Source: Zopfochytrium polystomum (taxonomy: Eukaryota; Chytridiomycota; Chytridiomycetes; Chytridiales; Chytridiaceae). From it: a stretch of DNA of 64,000 bases. Below, one piece after another: positions 12,246 to 25,200 of this stretch. The stretch covers positions 62,001 through 126,000 of the forward strand of contig JAIVFJ010000144.1 in the NCBI GenBank assembly GCA_025765615.1. The letters run 5' to 3'. The number at the start of each line of letters is the position of its first letter. Within the stretch, counting starts at the first letter, position 1. The notes under the pieces are model-generated. The model made no database searches. It was not told the origin of the DNA and was given only the letters and a program-made list of their open reading frames with translations. The position numbers and the translations under genes were made by a program.

Positions 12246-12625
12246 TGTTAGGCAGAACTGACTGGTTAGCAGCAAGAGGCCCAAGACAGACCCGAACCTA
12301 TTGTGACTGTCAGTGATCATTCTCACGATGCCCATGGGAGAGTGAGCCACTGCCAATGCAGACCTGGGCGCTGTTGACAAATACTCCAAGTATTAAGTGG
12401 AACAGAAACCCAGTGTCAACAGTTTTCCTCCTCCTCTGCTCAAGCAGATAACATAGGAGAGGTTTTTACCCTGTGCTCCTAGCAACTATTACAGCATGCA
12501 TATCATCATTATGTATCAATAATTCATAACAGTTTTTTCCTCTTTTTCTCCAAGTTGGGGAGAAGGACCACCTGCAAACACACATCTCCACCTCATTCAC
12601 TGCTTCCACTCACTCACTCAGAGTA
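12246..12625 (+). mobile_element. Solo LTR, Copia-type family
   Basis: Begins TGTTAGGCAGAACTGACTGG and aligns, in opposite orientation, along the whole LTR at 2950-3328. No internal element sequence adjoins it on the right, where the viral primase-helicase copy resumes about 15 bases later. A solo LTR left by recombination between two LTRs is the simplest reading. Confidence 0.75.
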
Positions 12626-12637
12626 GACTGTTTACAT

Positions 12638-13120
12638 GCGATAATGTACAAGTCCACATTGTTGTACAAAAAATGGGAGGAGCGTGTAGGAAATAAAGCA
12701 TAAGGGATGTGGCACCTTCTTATTTCCTTGAAAAGCAGAAGGAAGTTTGAACAGAAAGAAATCCGTTTTTCAAGTATGTCAAAATAAAATAAAATACACT
12801 ATGTCTATGATGAGAATTCTGTTTTGAGACTGAAAGACAGTCAGTCACATTACGAGAGAGACACCACAAAAAAATCAGATCAAAATTGTAAAGGAAGTAT
12901 ACTGGCACGTGAAAGAAGATATCAGCAATTAAAAATATTAATATGCGAAGATTGCAGGAAGGATCATAAACGAGGATGTTGTGAACAATACAGAAGTAAG
13001 AATTATATGTTAGAAGATGTGATTAAAGGGATAAAAGTTTGTGAAACATTGCTTAATGGTTTTTCTATTTTTTTATTTTTTCTATACACTTTATTTGTGA
13101 CCATGGAGAAAAAAGTTTAA
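12638..13120 (+). pseudogene. C-terminal part of the left AEP-D5 primase-helicase copy
   Basis: Similar base for base to 46814-47275: the acatgcgataatgtac/tccacattgttgtac region, then DSQSHYERDTTKKSDQNCKG, the cysteine cluster ICEDCRKDHKRGCCEQY and VIKGIKVCETLLNG. Indels around 12690-12800 break the upstream frame. Similarity continues into non-coding DNA to about 13400 (compare 47280-47480). This confirms that 6420-7755 plus 12638-13400 is one duplicated locus cut by inserted DNA. Confidence 0.8.
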
Positions 13121-13672
13121 ATGCTGAGATGGAGTTATCAACAACTAATTTTTTCTATATTTTGGCCAAAATTCTCATAAAAATCGAAAAATTAAAAAAA
13201 TTAAAAATAATGAATGTAAAATGGCTAGTAGAAAATATAGAAATATAAAAAAAGGAGAGGATAGCCGTAACATTGGTATTGTTGAATTTTTTATTAAAGA
13301 TTTGAAAAACATTTCCAATGTAGTACGTGAGATAAAATATAAATGTGTGCAAGTATAATTATTGAGAAATCGACAAGACGCTGATATAGGTGTCTGGAAT
13401 GGGCACGAATTGAGAAAAAAAAATGTGAAGCTGTCTTAATTCTTGACAAAAAAAATTAGTGAGTTTTGATAAAAAGGAATTACCAATTTAGTGCTTCTGA
13501 AAGCATGAATATTATTTGTTGTGCATATTTAGGTGCAATGTGCAGCAAAAGGACGAATGTTCTCTCATTGACCAAAGCAATCATTCTTTTTTATTTTCTT
13601 CAAATTCAACAACACTGCCTTTGCAAAAAATACAGAAACACAGAATATCAAAGAGATAGAGCCATTGTTTGA

Positions 13673-16600
13673 TCAATATTGTATGGCAAAAGAAAAGCCT
13701 TCACCCAAAATGAACATATTTTGTCTTGAGAGCAGCTGCCATCCACCACGAAACTCAGGTGGAAGCCAGAAACAGACTTTCGTGACATTGAAGTTGAACC
13801 AAACACCACCACTTATAAGAGATTCAAGAACCCCGTCCCAACTCTGCAGACGCTGTCCTGACAAACCACATACACTAAAATTGTGTGCCAGGCTTGGCCC
13901 TGTGAGTGTGATATCACTTCTTTCCACCGGCAATCCTATCCTAAACTTGACAAATATTCTCTCGTCAATGCTGTCCAGCAAAACAACAGATTGTCCATCG
14001 GCAGTGAATCCAGGGGACTTTGTCAATGAAAAACCTTCCAGCTTATGCAGCTCCTGGCTAGTGGATGCATTCCAAATCCTGACTGTCTCGTCACAACTAT
14101 CAGACACAACAAACTGTCCATCAGGACTGAATGCTGCAGGTGACAAAATCGGTGTCCCTCAGGCTTATGCAGCTCCTGGCCAGTACAAGCATTCCAAATC
14201 CTGACTGTCCTGTCATAACTTCCAGACACAACAAACTGCCCATCAGGACTGAATGCTGCAGAGGTGATATAATGGGTGTGTCCCTCCAGCGTATGCAGCT
14301 CCTGGCTTGTGGAAGCATTCCAAATCCTGACTGTCGTGTCCAAACTTCCAGACACAACAAACTGCCCATCAGGACTGAATTCTGCAGAGGTGACATCTGA
14401 AGAGTGTTCCTCCAGCGTATGCAGCTCCTGGCCAGTGGAAGCATTCCAAACCTTGACTGTCGTGTCCGAACTTGCAGACACAACAAACTGCCCATCAGTA
14501 CTGAATGCTGCAGAGTTTACCCAATCAGAGTGTCCCTCAAAAATATTTAAACAGGAAGGCCAAGATTTTTGTTGCCCCTTTGCAACCTTAGGGCACGAAA
14601 TACTTCAAGGCACATTCTGAACAAATGCTTTAAAAAATTCAGAGTCACTTGGGGAGAAGGGTACAGCTGTGAAGTAAACTTGCAACGCAGATGCCTTGAG
14701 TGGAATGAGAAACTTTTGCACAACCCCTTTCATGTCTTCCATCAGGGTGTGCAGTTGGTGTGTCTTGTCTGGAAGGGGTACGAGACTCTGGAGCATGGTC
14801 ATGGCAGGAATAACTAAATCGAGGGAGTCTAGCAAGCTACAGGCTTCCAAGAAGTGATGTCTGTGTTGCACAAGAAATTTTTGCAATTCAGTCAGCAGAC
14901 TATGTGTCTCCTGAGGATAATTCTTTGGAAAAGACGCGTCGAAGCAGTGTTCCCAGAAGTGCTTCACTGCATATCTAACATGATTCCTTTCTCCACTTTC
15001 TCATCAAAATCAGGAATATCGGAGTGGAAATCTGAGAATGGCAGGGCACATATATTAAATTTCAGATTCTTGTTCAATGCGCTGATGCACAGCCTTGCAA
15101 ATTCAGAGTGGCTACTTTTTGGGTGAATCTGAACAGACAGCTTGCATCTTTCTGGAATTGTCAGGTAGCCCTTGAAAGGTGTGTGGAAAGTCCTGATCTT
15201 CTTGGTAGAACCATCAAGCACGAGGATGGAATCAAGCAAACAGATGCACCTCATCACATTCGCAGGTTTCTCCTTGTCAAGCAGAGAGACAATGGCGTCT
15301 GCAGTCAGAGGTTCATAGGCAAGAACAATGGTGGACAGCACAGAAAGAAGAGTTTCGAAACGGCTGTCTTCGATAGACTGAAGGATACCATTGAATATTC
15401 TGTCGTACATGAAGTCAATGCTTCCATCCATCTTGTCACCGTCGGGAAGGTCTTTAATTTGCTCAGGAGTGATTTCTCCATTCTCTAATTTCCGCAAATA
15501 AGAGCATGCAGTCACAAGCCAGACAAATATTCCAGCAGACTTTGACACCAGAATCTCAGATCCCTCATCAACAACAGATTGGTCAGCATTCAAGGATCTG
15601 AGGAAATTTCTTGTGAACTCAATTTGATCCTGAGTGTTCTCCTCAGCAGATGGCTCAATCTCCTCAAACAGGATCTTCTCAAAGGCTTTCACAATATCTA
15701 CTTCAGGGTGTCCAGTCACCAGCATCTTCACACTATCCGGAAGCAGCCTGTTCAGCTCCTGAAATACTGAAAGAATCTCATTCCTCTTCCCAATAACACT
15801 GCATTGATCAACGGCATCGACAACCAGTACAACCAGTGTATCCAGCTTTCTGGCAGCAACAACCTTCTCCAATGGCTGAACAAGCAAAACTTTCATCATC
15901 TCAAATACAGATTTGGACAGAATATCTGGATTGTCGTGCTTGACTTGAAGCAGGATCTCTCCAAATTGATAACTGGACTTTGCAAGACCAAACACCAAAG
16001 TCAGGACCAGGTTGTGTGCACTGCTGCGACGCTCATCATCATGCTTGCAGAAGAACAGACCACCCAGCATGCCCTGGGCTTGCAACTCCCTGGAGACCAT
16101 GGCAGCCATTACAGACTTGCCAATACCAGCAACACCTTTCAACCAACACAGAAATGAGATAGTGCTGGTACATACTTTACAACATCGCTCTCAGGGTGAG
16201 CCTTTGGCCCATCTAGCGCCAAGTTCATCTTGACAGTTTCAGGGCTCAGTGGGTGTGCATGCGGTACATCAGGAAATTTGGTGTGATCAAAAGTGCTGAA
16301 GTTTTTTACACCAGGAGGGTTCATGACAGGAGAAGCAGGAAGAGTTCCTGAGGAGTTTGAGGAAGTCTCTCCGGCAAGGACCTTGAAAAAAGTGATACAA
16401 TTGTTGGGGTGAACCCCAAGTGAACAAATGTGAGATAGTGCCTTACTTTCCACTTGAACCCCTGAGACAGAAGGCTGGGCAAATCATCATCCACATCGAG
16501 GACCATCTCGTCGCCAGTAGCAGAGTCCACATACACCAAATCAATGGGAAACGCAATCTTCCAATGGGTTGCCACAAGCTGAAGCAGATCATCAAGGCCA

Positions 16601-16680
16601 ATGGTGGCAGGGACAGAAATCTTCCTGTTCTTTCCACCATACTCAAAGATCGCAGTCCATCCAGTTGGTTGGCTAGCCAT
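13673..16680 (-). pseudogene. PB1-NACHT-WD40 STAND protein, broken
   Basis: Read from ATG at 16680. First comes a PB1-like domain (GGKNRKISVPATIGLDDLLQ, then DLVYVDSATGDEMVLDVDDD) ending at a GTAAGG donor at 16446. After a Ser/Pro linker comes a NACHT NTPase (16142-14964): Walker A GVAGIGKSV, sensor-type LVVLVVDAVDQC (Walker B) and VKMLVTGHPE. A helical segment (14967-14605) follows, then WD40 repeats (about 14560-13900) with the FSPDGQFVVSGSDTTVRIWN signature. Frame breaks occur near 16140, where the linker before WLKGVAGIGKS also seems deleted, and near 14966, 14545 and 14150. In fungi such NLR-like proteins act as cytosolic sensors in self/non-self or heterokaryon-incompatibility responses; that role is inference here. 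The lowest-coordinate end (13673-13900) is not WD40-like. Confidence 0.85.
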
Positions 16681-17099
16681 GATTCTCAAACAAAGCTGCT
16701 TGTGAAAGAATCTGCAGTAAAGGAATGAGCATTGGACTTTGGGCCAGAATATGTAAGCAAGAAGGATTGGGGATCGGTGTTTTGGAGAAGATGGTGGATA
16801 GCGAATAGAAGTTTGCCTTTTTGTCACCGAAGTTTAGATGTTGGGAAACTTATTGTGCCTGCCTGATATTGACGACGACGTCGCAACCACCACCACTGCC
16901 GCCTCGAGAGTGCGATTGATGGCCCCTCGGCGTCGCACGGCGCCTACCTTCCTTGTTGGCGAAAGGATTTTGTTACTTTTTTCCCTTTCTTCTTCTTGAG
17001 TGAGAATGGGTGGTTAAATTTCCCTTCTCCCTTTTGCTGTCAACTCCACCGGCCCGTTGAGATTAGCTCTGTACCTGCTTTTGTTCTAGAGTCCTGCAT

Positions 17100-19192
17100 T
17101 CACGTAGGCCCTCTGCGCGTCTCGACACCACCGATTAACTCGAAGAGAGAGGCAAAAGAGAACACCCCTTGCCAGTTATGGGCAATGCCCAAGTCGACTT
17201 CCCGTCCGCTACCCCTCCCCCACTGTAAATTATGGACCGCTTCGTTAAGATGAGCAAGACGGAGTGATTCAGTAGCGTTCCAGCGTGTAGCCGCTGTCCG
17301 TCCACGTAAACTGTGGTAACTGCGCGGCCTGTTGCTTTGTCCCTTGCCGCAACATTGTACTCGTCTGCTGTCATTCCGCCACTGCAACACGTCGATCAAG
17401 CTGTTTTCGATCGCGTGTACCACCGCTGAGGCATCTTACTTTAGTAGTAAACCGCTCGGCTTCCTCCTGTCCATCACGTGGTGCTGCCCGTTTGGGGTTG
17501 CCATGTTTATTGTCGTACTTCAATTCCTGCCCGCTGTCTTTCTTCCACTGCAGAAATTTATTCAGGAACACTCGTCTTACATGAGCTCCAGCCCGCTGTT
17601 CCTCTACCAGTGCAAGTTGTCGGTTCGCTTCACCCTGTGGCTAGCTAGGCTCATCGCGCAGAAGGAAGGGAGCTGGGGGCTGCTGTCCGGGAGCTCGATC
17701 GATTACGCAGAATTCGTCGCTCGGTTGGCATACGATGCGGCAAATCGCTGAAGTGGCCAATGAACGAGAAAAAAAGTCGAGGCTGGTGCGTTTCCGCTAT
17801 CGATGAAGGCGAAGAGGGCTGTAAGAGCCTCGGCCTGAATTCTGTGGGGGTGTCGGAGGGACGCGAGGGTGAGAACGCTGCGTGGCAGCGTATCGCGGTC
17901 AAGATGATGGAAGACGCGTGAGGGGGTCCATTCCGGCGACGGTCGGAAGGTCCACCCAGCAGACTGGGGGACACATCGGCCTCACCAATTTCAAGAAAGC
18001 AGGTTGATAATAAATATGCAGAGCAAATCCACGAGCTATGGAAACAAGGGCCTCGAGCGCAAGGCAACACCTCTTCTCGTTGATCTTTGAACTGATACAT
18101 CAGAGTCTGGCGCCACCTCTTCAATTGCGTCACCACACAAAACAAGCGACAGCAAAATCTGGCGAGGTCGACCGCTCAGGTTTTCCAACCTGCCCACCTT
18201 CGCCCGGCAACGACGGCCTCGACACTTGCGTCGCTTCCTCCTCGACGCTCGAAGGTGCCTCGGCAGTTGAAGGATTGGGCACGCCAGCGGCCGCGGCGGA
18301 ATCGCATGATTCGGCGAACCAACTGTCAATCTTTTCGACGATTGGACCGATGGCTGCTGAGTCGCGGGACGAGCGTGGAGGCAAACCATCGGAGACAGGC
18401 TTGTTTCCCGGCCCCCAGGACTCGACAGTGCGCCAACCATAATCAAGCAAACGAGACGACTTAAGCGCGACATCGATCACAAAAGCCCAATTCGTTCTCT
18501 GCTGAAAACGCTCAACAAAACGCCTCCGTCTGCCTTCGCCGCCGGTCATGTGGTGGGGCTGTCGTGTCGTCCGAGCAAGCTTGATGTACCTCCCGGTACG
18601 CCTCGAGCCTTTTGGAGCGGAGAACGGCCTCGGCCTCGTGGACAAGCTCGCTATCGCGGAGCCAGCTTTATTTCCACCATTGCAGTGCTGCGGTGTAGCC
18701 GTTGCCACTGGCCCCACCGATGGCTCCAGCATCGTATTCCAGCGGATGTTCTTCCACATTGGAGCGCCGCAACCTGACCGTTCCTGCTTGCGAACTCCAA
18801 CGCACGGCTGGAGTGCCTCAGCTCCAGCCTGCTGTCCTTCCACCACTGACGGACATCTACGCAACCATTAGGCTCAGAGCCGCTAAAACTCAGTCCGTGT
18901 TTGTGAGCGGCAGCCCCGAATCCTTCCACCACTGAAGCACGTTGACGTGGCTTGCCTCGCTGGCTCTGTTCATTTCTTTCTCGTGAGTGAGGTCCAGTCC
19001 GCTCTGCCGCCACCAGTTGAGCACGCTGACCTGGCTGTTGACAGTTGCAGTATCAGTTCCCCTATAGGTGTCAAACACGACGGCCCATTGAAGCGCTGCT
19101 ACGTCGCCCTTCTCGCAGGCTTCCCTGAAGAATTCTGTCTTGAACCACGGCGGGAGGGCGCTGAAATTGTGGAGAAAGGGAAGGCGGTCCAT
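17100..19192 (-). pseudogene. Decayed ankyrin-like 'QWWKDSG' repeat protein gene
   Basis: The minus strand starts with MDRLPFLHNFSALPPWFKTE (19192 down) and gives FREACEKGDVAALQW, VLNWWRQSGLDLTHEKEMNR and [12 protein letters not shown]. In shifted frames follow VRQWWKDSRLELRHSSRALE, FASRNGQVAALQ, and farther down VLQWRNDSRR and FLQWKKDSGQELKY. These are ~33-residue ankyrin-type units of the form '[21 protein letters not shown]', which I know as a large lineage-specific family in chytrid genomes. Repeated frameshifts, and a middle part with no visible repeat, indicate a pseudogene or several fused fragments. The role of the family is unknown; ankyrin-like repeats usually bind proteins. Confidence 0.65.
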
Positions 19193-19559
19193 GCTTTTTT
19201 CAATAAATGGTGGTGATCTTCTGGTTAGATGACATGACTGCTACAACAGCAAAAGCTTCGTGATCGAGTAACGCAAGACGGAAGACAAATGGAAGGGACA
19301 GGCGGAAAAAGGAGCGCTTCATCCACGTACTGGCAAAAGATGAGTCTAGGGCCGTATTTGCGCAACTGGACCAGCACATTCGTGGAAGTGTCTCCGCGCC
19401 TGCCGGGTGTCACCAAGCGATGGATCGTGCGAAGGCCCCCGTCGTCGTCGATTGCCAGTTCCTTGTCATGGTGCCTGCTTCACACGAAGTAAATGCACTG
19501 CCGCCAGTCGGATAGTCCGTCGCACGCAGAGTACCTCTGCACTGCAGATAAGCAGCCAG

Positions 19560-19920
19560 CCTCCAAATCGCCACCACTGTCACATTCTAATTTTTTCACA
19601 CGTTGCTGTGAAAAGTCGACTGGCCACCCGTGCCGCTGTTGGAGTCCGCTCTGCAATTGCGTCAAAGGGAATAAAAAAGAGCAAACTGGTTGAAACGCGC
19701 GCTTTACTGATGGCGCATCTCGTAAGGACTTATGCGACGCGGGGACAATTAGCCCTTGAGCACCACCCGGGCGTCGGGATGGCACTGGAGCCTTACCACA
19801 ACTTTCTTTTCCTCCAGCACTGAAGGCTCTTTACCCACTTGTTTCACAGCGAGAGCGACAGGAGTACTGGAGCTCGCAGCCGCTGTCTTTCCACCGTTGC
19901 CCGAGCGTCTCAAGAGGGTG
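19560..19920 (-). pseudogene. Second WWKDSG-repeat fragment
   Basis: Minus-strand pieces read QRWKDSGCELQYS (about 19910-19870), a LQCWRKRKK-like unit (19820-19800) and LQQRHGWPVDFSQQRVKKLE, then CDSGGDLEAG (19660-19560). These are degenerate units of the same family as 17.1-19.2 kb. No complete frame remains. It may be the upstream part of the neighbouring gene or a separate copy. Confidence 0.45.
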
Positions 19921-20927
19921 GCTCAGCCACTTGGAATAGTCCTCCCCGCTCACTGTCCGCACAGCACGAGCCATCACACCCACCCTTCCTGGGGGACTTG
20001 CCCAAAGTGGTCCTGCCCTGCGTGCTCATGTTTGTTTGATCTCGTGACGGCTGCTGCGTATGTCGAACAGTATCCGTTGAGGTTGGAGCAATTGCAAAGC
20101 CTCCCGGAGCTCTTTGACGCAGAGTTGGCAGTACCGAAACCTCTATTCTCCAGCATCAAAGCTATGTTTCAACAGCTGCTCTTTTTGCAAGGGCCCTCTT
20201 GCCATCTCATAATTTCTGAATCAGCTTGCTCAACACCACCCCAAGCGACCATCTGATTGACAGGACACTGTTGCTCTAAATGATGGATGTGGGGTTCTTG
20301 CAATTTGAGTTCCCTTGCAATGCATTGATGAATCATGCATACAACCCGAGCGGCCATAAACTGTTTTCCCCCACATGACGCCATAGAAAAAGCAACCTGA
20401 AACCACGGTCTGAATGAAAGCATGCGTTAACTTAACTCTTCCATAAGTGGGTCATTTACAATGGACATCAGAAAGAGAAAAAGCATTGATCAGTTTTTGG
20501 CGCGATTCAAAGCTGAGGCAGCTGCGTATTTTGAAAATATTTTTCTGCAAACAAAGTTGAGCTTCACGAAGAATTCGCAAAGAAATACTGGTGTATGGCC
20601 GCTGGCGATTCTGCAATGACCAAACAATTTTCCCGCAGTACCGCTCCATTGAAAATGCCCAATGAATCCAAACTGGTCCTGCAGACCGAATGTAATCAGC
20701 GATGTGGACGAAGGAGTAAACACATATCGTGCAAGCCGCAATATTTTCGTGACGCCCTCGCACATAAAGTCTCAAATTGACGAAGTTTGATCATCAGTTG
20801 ATTTCGTTCCACCGCACTGGCTTACCTTTCAAACTCGTTCACCCATCGAGAAGAAGGCTCCTTGATGTCCAACAGGCCACTTGCTGACAACAAATTAGTT
20901 GAGATGGTCAACTTCACGAGGTTTGAA

Positions 20928-20962
20928 CACACCAACCAAATTCAACGAATTTGGTTGGTGTG
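20928..20962. repeat. Short perfect inverted repeat
   Basis: A 15-base arm (CACACCAACCAAATT) is followed by five bases and its exact complement. No gene end is recognised nearby, so its function is open. Confidence 0.8.
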
Positions 20963-21274
20963 CGTGAAGCACAACTGGGGCAACAGAATCCAAAAGCTCC
21001 ACATTTCCGCAGTGATGGAGACCCCTCATCCGCTGTATTTGCGGGCGGAGCTCCAAATTCAGTTGTTATCATGCTGCCGCAGGTTGCTGAATCAGCTCCA
21101 ACTTTCGACAATTTTTCCTTATTGATCTTGTATGGCGACCATCCGCCTTAATCTGCTTATGTGTCCCAGTCGTTATGTTTCAAACACCAGATGCATATGG
21201 TCAAACGGAAAGCTCCATGGACTCGTGCATGCGGTGATGCTGATGCAGTCACCATTTTTGTTTTCATGCATCAG

Positions 21275-21333
21275 TGGTGGACGTGCGCAGGGTGTGGAAC
21301 GGGCTGGTGCGCACCGCGACCGTTGGGTGAGGT
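21275..21333 (+). pseudogene. Exon-like fragment paralogous to the GC-rich gene at 61 kb
   Basis: One frame reads VDVRRVWNGLVRTATVG and ends at a GTGAGG donor, then a GGC-rich run and GAGTTGAGCGAGAGTTGAGC. The complementary strand at 60946-61035 encodes VADVRSATAG with the same donor and the same downstream GC repeat. The two loci are therefore inverted copies of one exon/intron border. Upstream exons are not recognised here. Confidence 0.45.
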
Positions 21334-22248
21334 GGCGGCGGCGGCGGCGCGGCGTGAGTTGAGCGAGAGTTGAGCGAGCGGGTCTCCCGCGCCCGCGCGA
21401 CAGTCGGGCTTTTTGCTTCGCTTGATTTGCTGTTCTTGAGTTTTTTGTGTTCGGCCCTCGTTGTCGCTTCTCGTCGTTGTTTTTTTTTTTTTTTTTTTTT
21501 TTTTTTCCTTCTTGAGAGAGCGGGCGCTTCGGTTTCTAAAAATGGAATTAAATTTACGGGCTTCTATCTCGGTCTGTCTGTCTCTCTCTTCTTCGCATCG
21601 TCACCGTCCAAGGTTGATATCCAAGGTCGACGTCCCAAACCGACCTCCCTTGGCAGACTGTCGACTGCTCGCTCGGTATCGCTGTCCAGCTCGAGCTCCC
21701 CGATCGCTGCTGAATCCGTCTCATGTAGTTTGCATCACCCCCGCCCCTTCCACTCCCACGCCCTCCCACTGTCTCTTGGTTGGTCTCATGGCAACACCTA
21801 ACTGAAACGTATCCGTGGCCGGCTTCCCTCCCACCCTATCCTGTGACGACTGTGGACTCGCTGCCTGGTACCGTATCTTTCGTGATCCACCCAAAGTTGT
21901 GCCCGATCGCTATATTTGTCTCACGTGCTAGCATCTCCTCCTGCCTTCCCCACCTTCGATTCTCGAAACTTCCATCAATTTGCCCGTCGCATCGATTGGC
22001 TCTTACTGCTTCACCGCTGCCGAAACCTGTTTTTTTTTTGTTTGAATTTTGATTGCCGGCCCTCGCCTCTTCGGTCCCCCCATCGACGGACGCACAGTCT
22101 CGCACCCACCAGTCGTCGTCCACTAGTCGAACCTCAAAAAGACACCGTTCTTTTATTTTAAAAAGTGAAAGTAGTGTCCAGCCGCTTCCGTCCCAATCAA
22201 TTGCTTCTGTCCTAACAGTCACTTTCTTGTTTTTTGTTTCTTTTCAGC

Positions 22249-25200
22249 TGTGAAACCACTTGACTCAAGCATGGACAGCGCTGAAGTAAGGCGCACTCTT
22301 CCTCTTGTCGTCTTGATCCATTATCAACCTTTTGCCCACCCCAACCCGCACAAAAAGCGTTCACTCGAAGCATTCATTAAATTTTTTTTTATTTTCTCCT
22401 TTTCAGCTTGCAAATCTCACGATTTCTTCTCGCGATATTGCGCGTGAACCAGCTCTGATTGGTGCTGGCGGTTTTGGCCAAGTGTTCCGAGGCACCTATC
22501 AACGCCACATCCCTGTTGCGATCAAGCAATTCCAAGTAGAGGCGACCGGGATCCATCCTGCGACGCGCAGGGAGTTGCTTGCTGAGGCAAGAATTATCAA
22601 AGAATGTCGCACCAGCGGGGTCTCTTCGCCTTTTATCATTGGTTTCTACGGACTACTAGTTGAAGAGAATGGTGCAAAGTTCTCGTTGGTCATGGAGGTG
22701 AGTTGGCACATAAACAATCACTTACAGGCTTTCTGCTGAATTAACAAGCCCGTACCGTTACCCGTTCTCATCTTTGTTTGCACACAACCCAGCTTGCCTC
22801 TGTTGGCTCCCTCTTTGATTACTATCGCAAGACCGACATCTCATTGGTGCCAGTTGATCATCGCATTTCTCTCCTGCACCAAGTGTCTGTTGGGATGAGT
22901 TTTCTGCACGGATTGGAAATTCTCCACAATGATCTGAAGAGCATGAATGTGCTCTTGACGCAGTCTGGCCCAAACACGCCCTTGGTGGCGAAAATCGCGG
23001 ACTTTGGCTTGAGCAAAATGAAGAATGAGATTCGGTCTCGCACCACTTTGTCTCACGTGGGAGGATCCACATACTGGATGGCCCCAGAGCTCACTGGATT
23101 CAAGAAGAAAGTGAGTTTTCACTCTTGATTAAAGCTCCTGTACTTCCCCACTAATATTGGAATGAATCTCAATCCTCAGATCACGAAAGCAAACGATGTG
23201 TTCTCTTTCGCTGTTCTCCTAACGGAGGTAGTCAGCTGGGTTGGAGTGTATGGTGTTCCCCTCCACGAGATGGACCCATCCCAGTTTCCATTGGCCTCCA
23301 AGGATGACAACTATCGTAGAGAAGCCTTGGCCGATCTGGATGAAAACGTGTTCACTGCCATAAAGCATGGACGCAAAGTTCGAGATCTATTTCAGCAGTG
23401 CTGGCAAGCTGATCCTGCAGCCCGTCCACTCTTTCCGCAGATTGCAAGCACTCTTGAACTGTTGCTGGATGGATTTGATGGTGCCCAAGCCGTTGCTTCA
23501 AGCGTGGCCACACCAGTGTTTCATCCTGTGCCAGCCGCAGCGGCAAATCCCACAATGCCAAAACCTACCAGCGAATCTGCTGCTCAGGGTGAGGGCAGTC
23601 TTGGCTACTATTCTGAGGGCTACATGGCCCAAACGTTGATGCCGAGCTTCGATGATGCCAGAGGATCAGGCCTGGTAAGAAAATATTGACTTGATGTGAC
23701 ACTGGTTCTGTCTTCTGATTGATTCACGCCAATTCGCATCAGGCCCAATCACCCATGACTTCCAACATGGAAAAGTTGTCTTTGCAGGGTCCGCCTCCGC
23801 CGCCTCAGCTTCCGCAAGGGATTTGGCGTCCACCTCCACCGCCTCCACCTCTGCGAGCGACTCGGCGTCTACCTGGCGACAGTGCCCATGAGCCGTCCAA
23901 ACCATCCCCACCGCCCGGACCAGTGGACGAAATCCTCACAGACCTCGCTCTGACTCACCCAGATACTGTCAAGTTTTGGCGGCACTGGGCAGTGGACGCT
24001 GCCACTGGCAAGACGGCCTTCCAGATGCCCTGGTCTGAACTGGTGTTTGCGCTGGAAGCCGCCATTCTGAATGGAGACCCATCCAAGGAAGTGAAGGAAG
24101 ATCTACTGCAGCAAAAATGTGGCAAAGCATTCCAGACTGCCTGTCCTCTGTCTGCCTTTTCTGTGTTTGTGAAGCGTGCTCCTCCTGGAAGCACTGTGGC
24201 TGATGTCTTTGGATTTGCGGTTGGTCCGACCAAGCAGGAACTTCGCAGGATCAAAGAAAAAGGTCAGACTGCCAGTGAGAATGAAGGAGATTTAAGTGAG
24301 GCACATGTATTAACTTTCGAAAAAGAGAAACAAAGCTGTCTAGAGGATAAGGTGAAGCACAGGATTGTTGCAGGAGGCTGGGACCAAGCAAGCTGCACGT
24401 TCAAGGAACTGACGGAGGCTGAAAAAATGCAAATGCACGAGGCTTTGGCGACAAACACAACAGTGCAACATTTGAAAGTTCTTTGTAAGCCAGGCGTGTT
24501 TTTTTCATGTCAGCGTTCCAAATAACCAAATTGCCAGCACGTGAGAAATATTTCCAATGACTCACCTCAAAAAAACGCCTCCTAACTTCACCATTCACAG
24601 CAATGCCAGGTATGAAAACCAAAATACATTTTCCAGCAGATGATGCAAACGCAAACGTTCACTAAATTCTCCACTGGGATGCATGAAAAACAAATACCCC
24701 ACCCCTTCAATCAGCATGTATGTTGACTTTCCAAGTAACTGGGATCTGATCAGTGTTCTCACTTATTCTTGACGCCATTTCTTGATGTCTACTTTATTTT
24801 TACTTCTGCTCCCTCTCTCAAACGGCCTGACTTTGTCGGAACCTCTGAACTGGAACAACCTGAAGGGGGTGAGTGCATCACTTTGTCTTTCCAAAACATG
24901 GTTGATTCTGCAGAAACCCCATTCAAAATTATGGGTTGCATTGGGGGGGTTTTGTGCTTCAGTTGGCTTGCTGACCAATTTCTGACTCATCTTTTTTTCT
25001 TCTCGATGTCTTCTTTTTTTTTCAATTTGTGACCTCTGTGCAACTTTCTCAAATCGCCTGGCTTTGTTGGAACATTGTGAACTGGAACAACCTGCAGCCC
25101 GTGAGTGCATCACTTTGGTTTTCCAAGACATGGTTGATTCTGCAGAAACCCCATTCAAAATTATGGGTTGCATTGGGGGGGTTTTGTGTCAGAGTTGGCT

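Noticed and set aside
20452..20775. Minus-strand gene of about 100 codons
   Set aside because: Two overlapping frames of equal length with no motif; no splice or promoter signal was seen.
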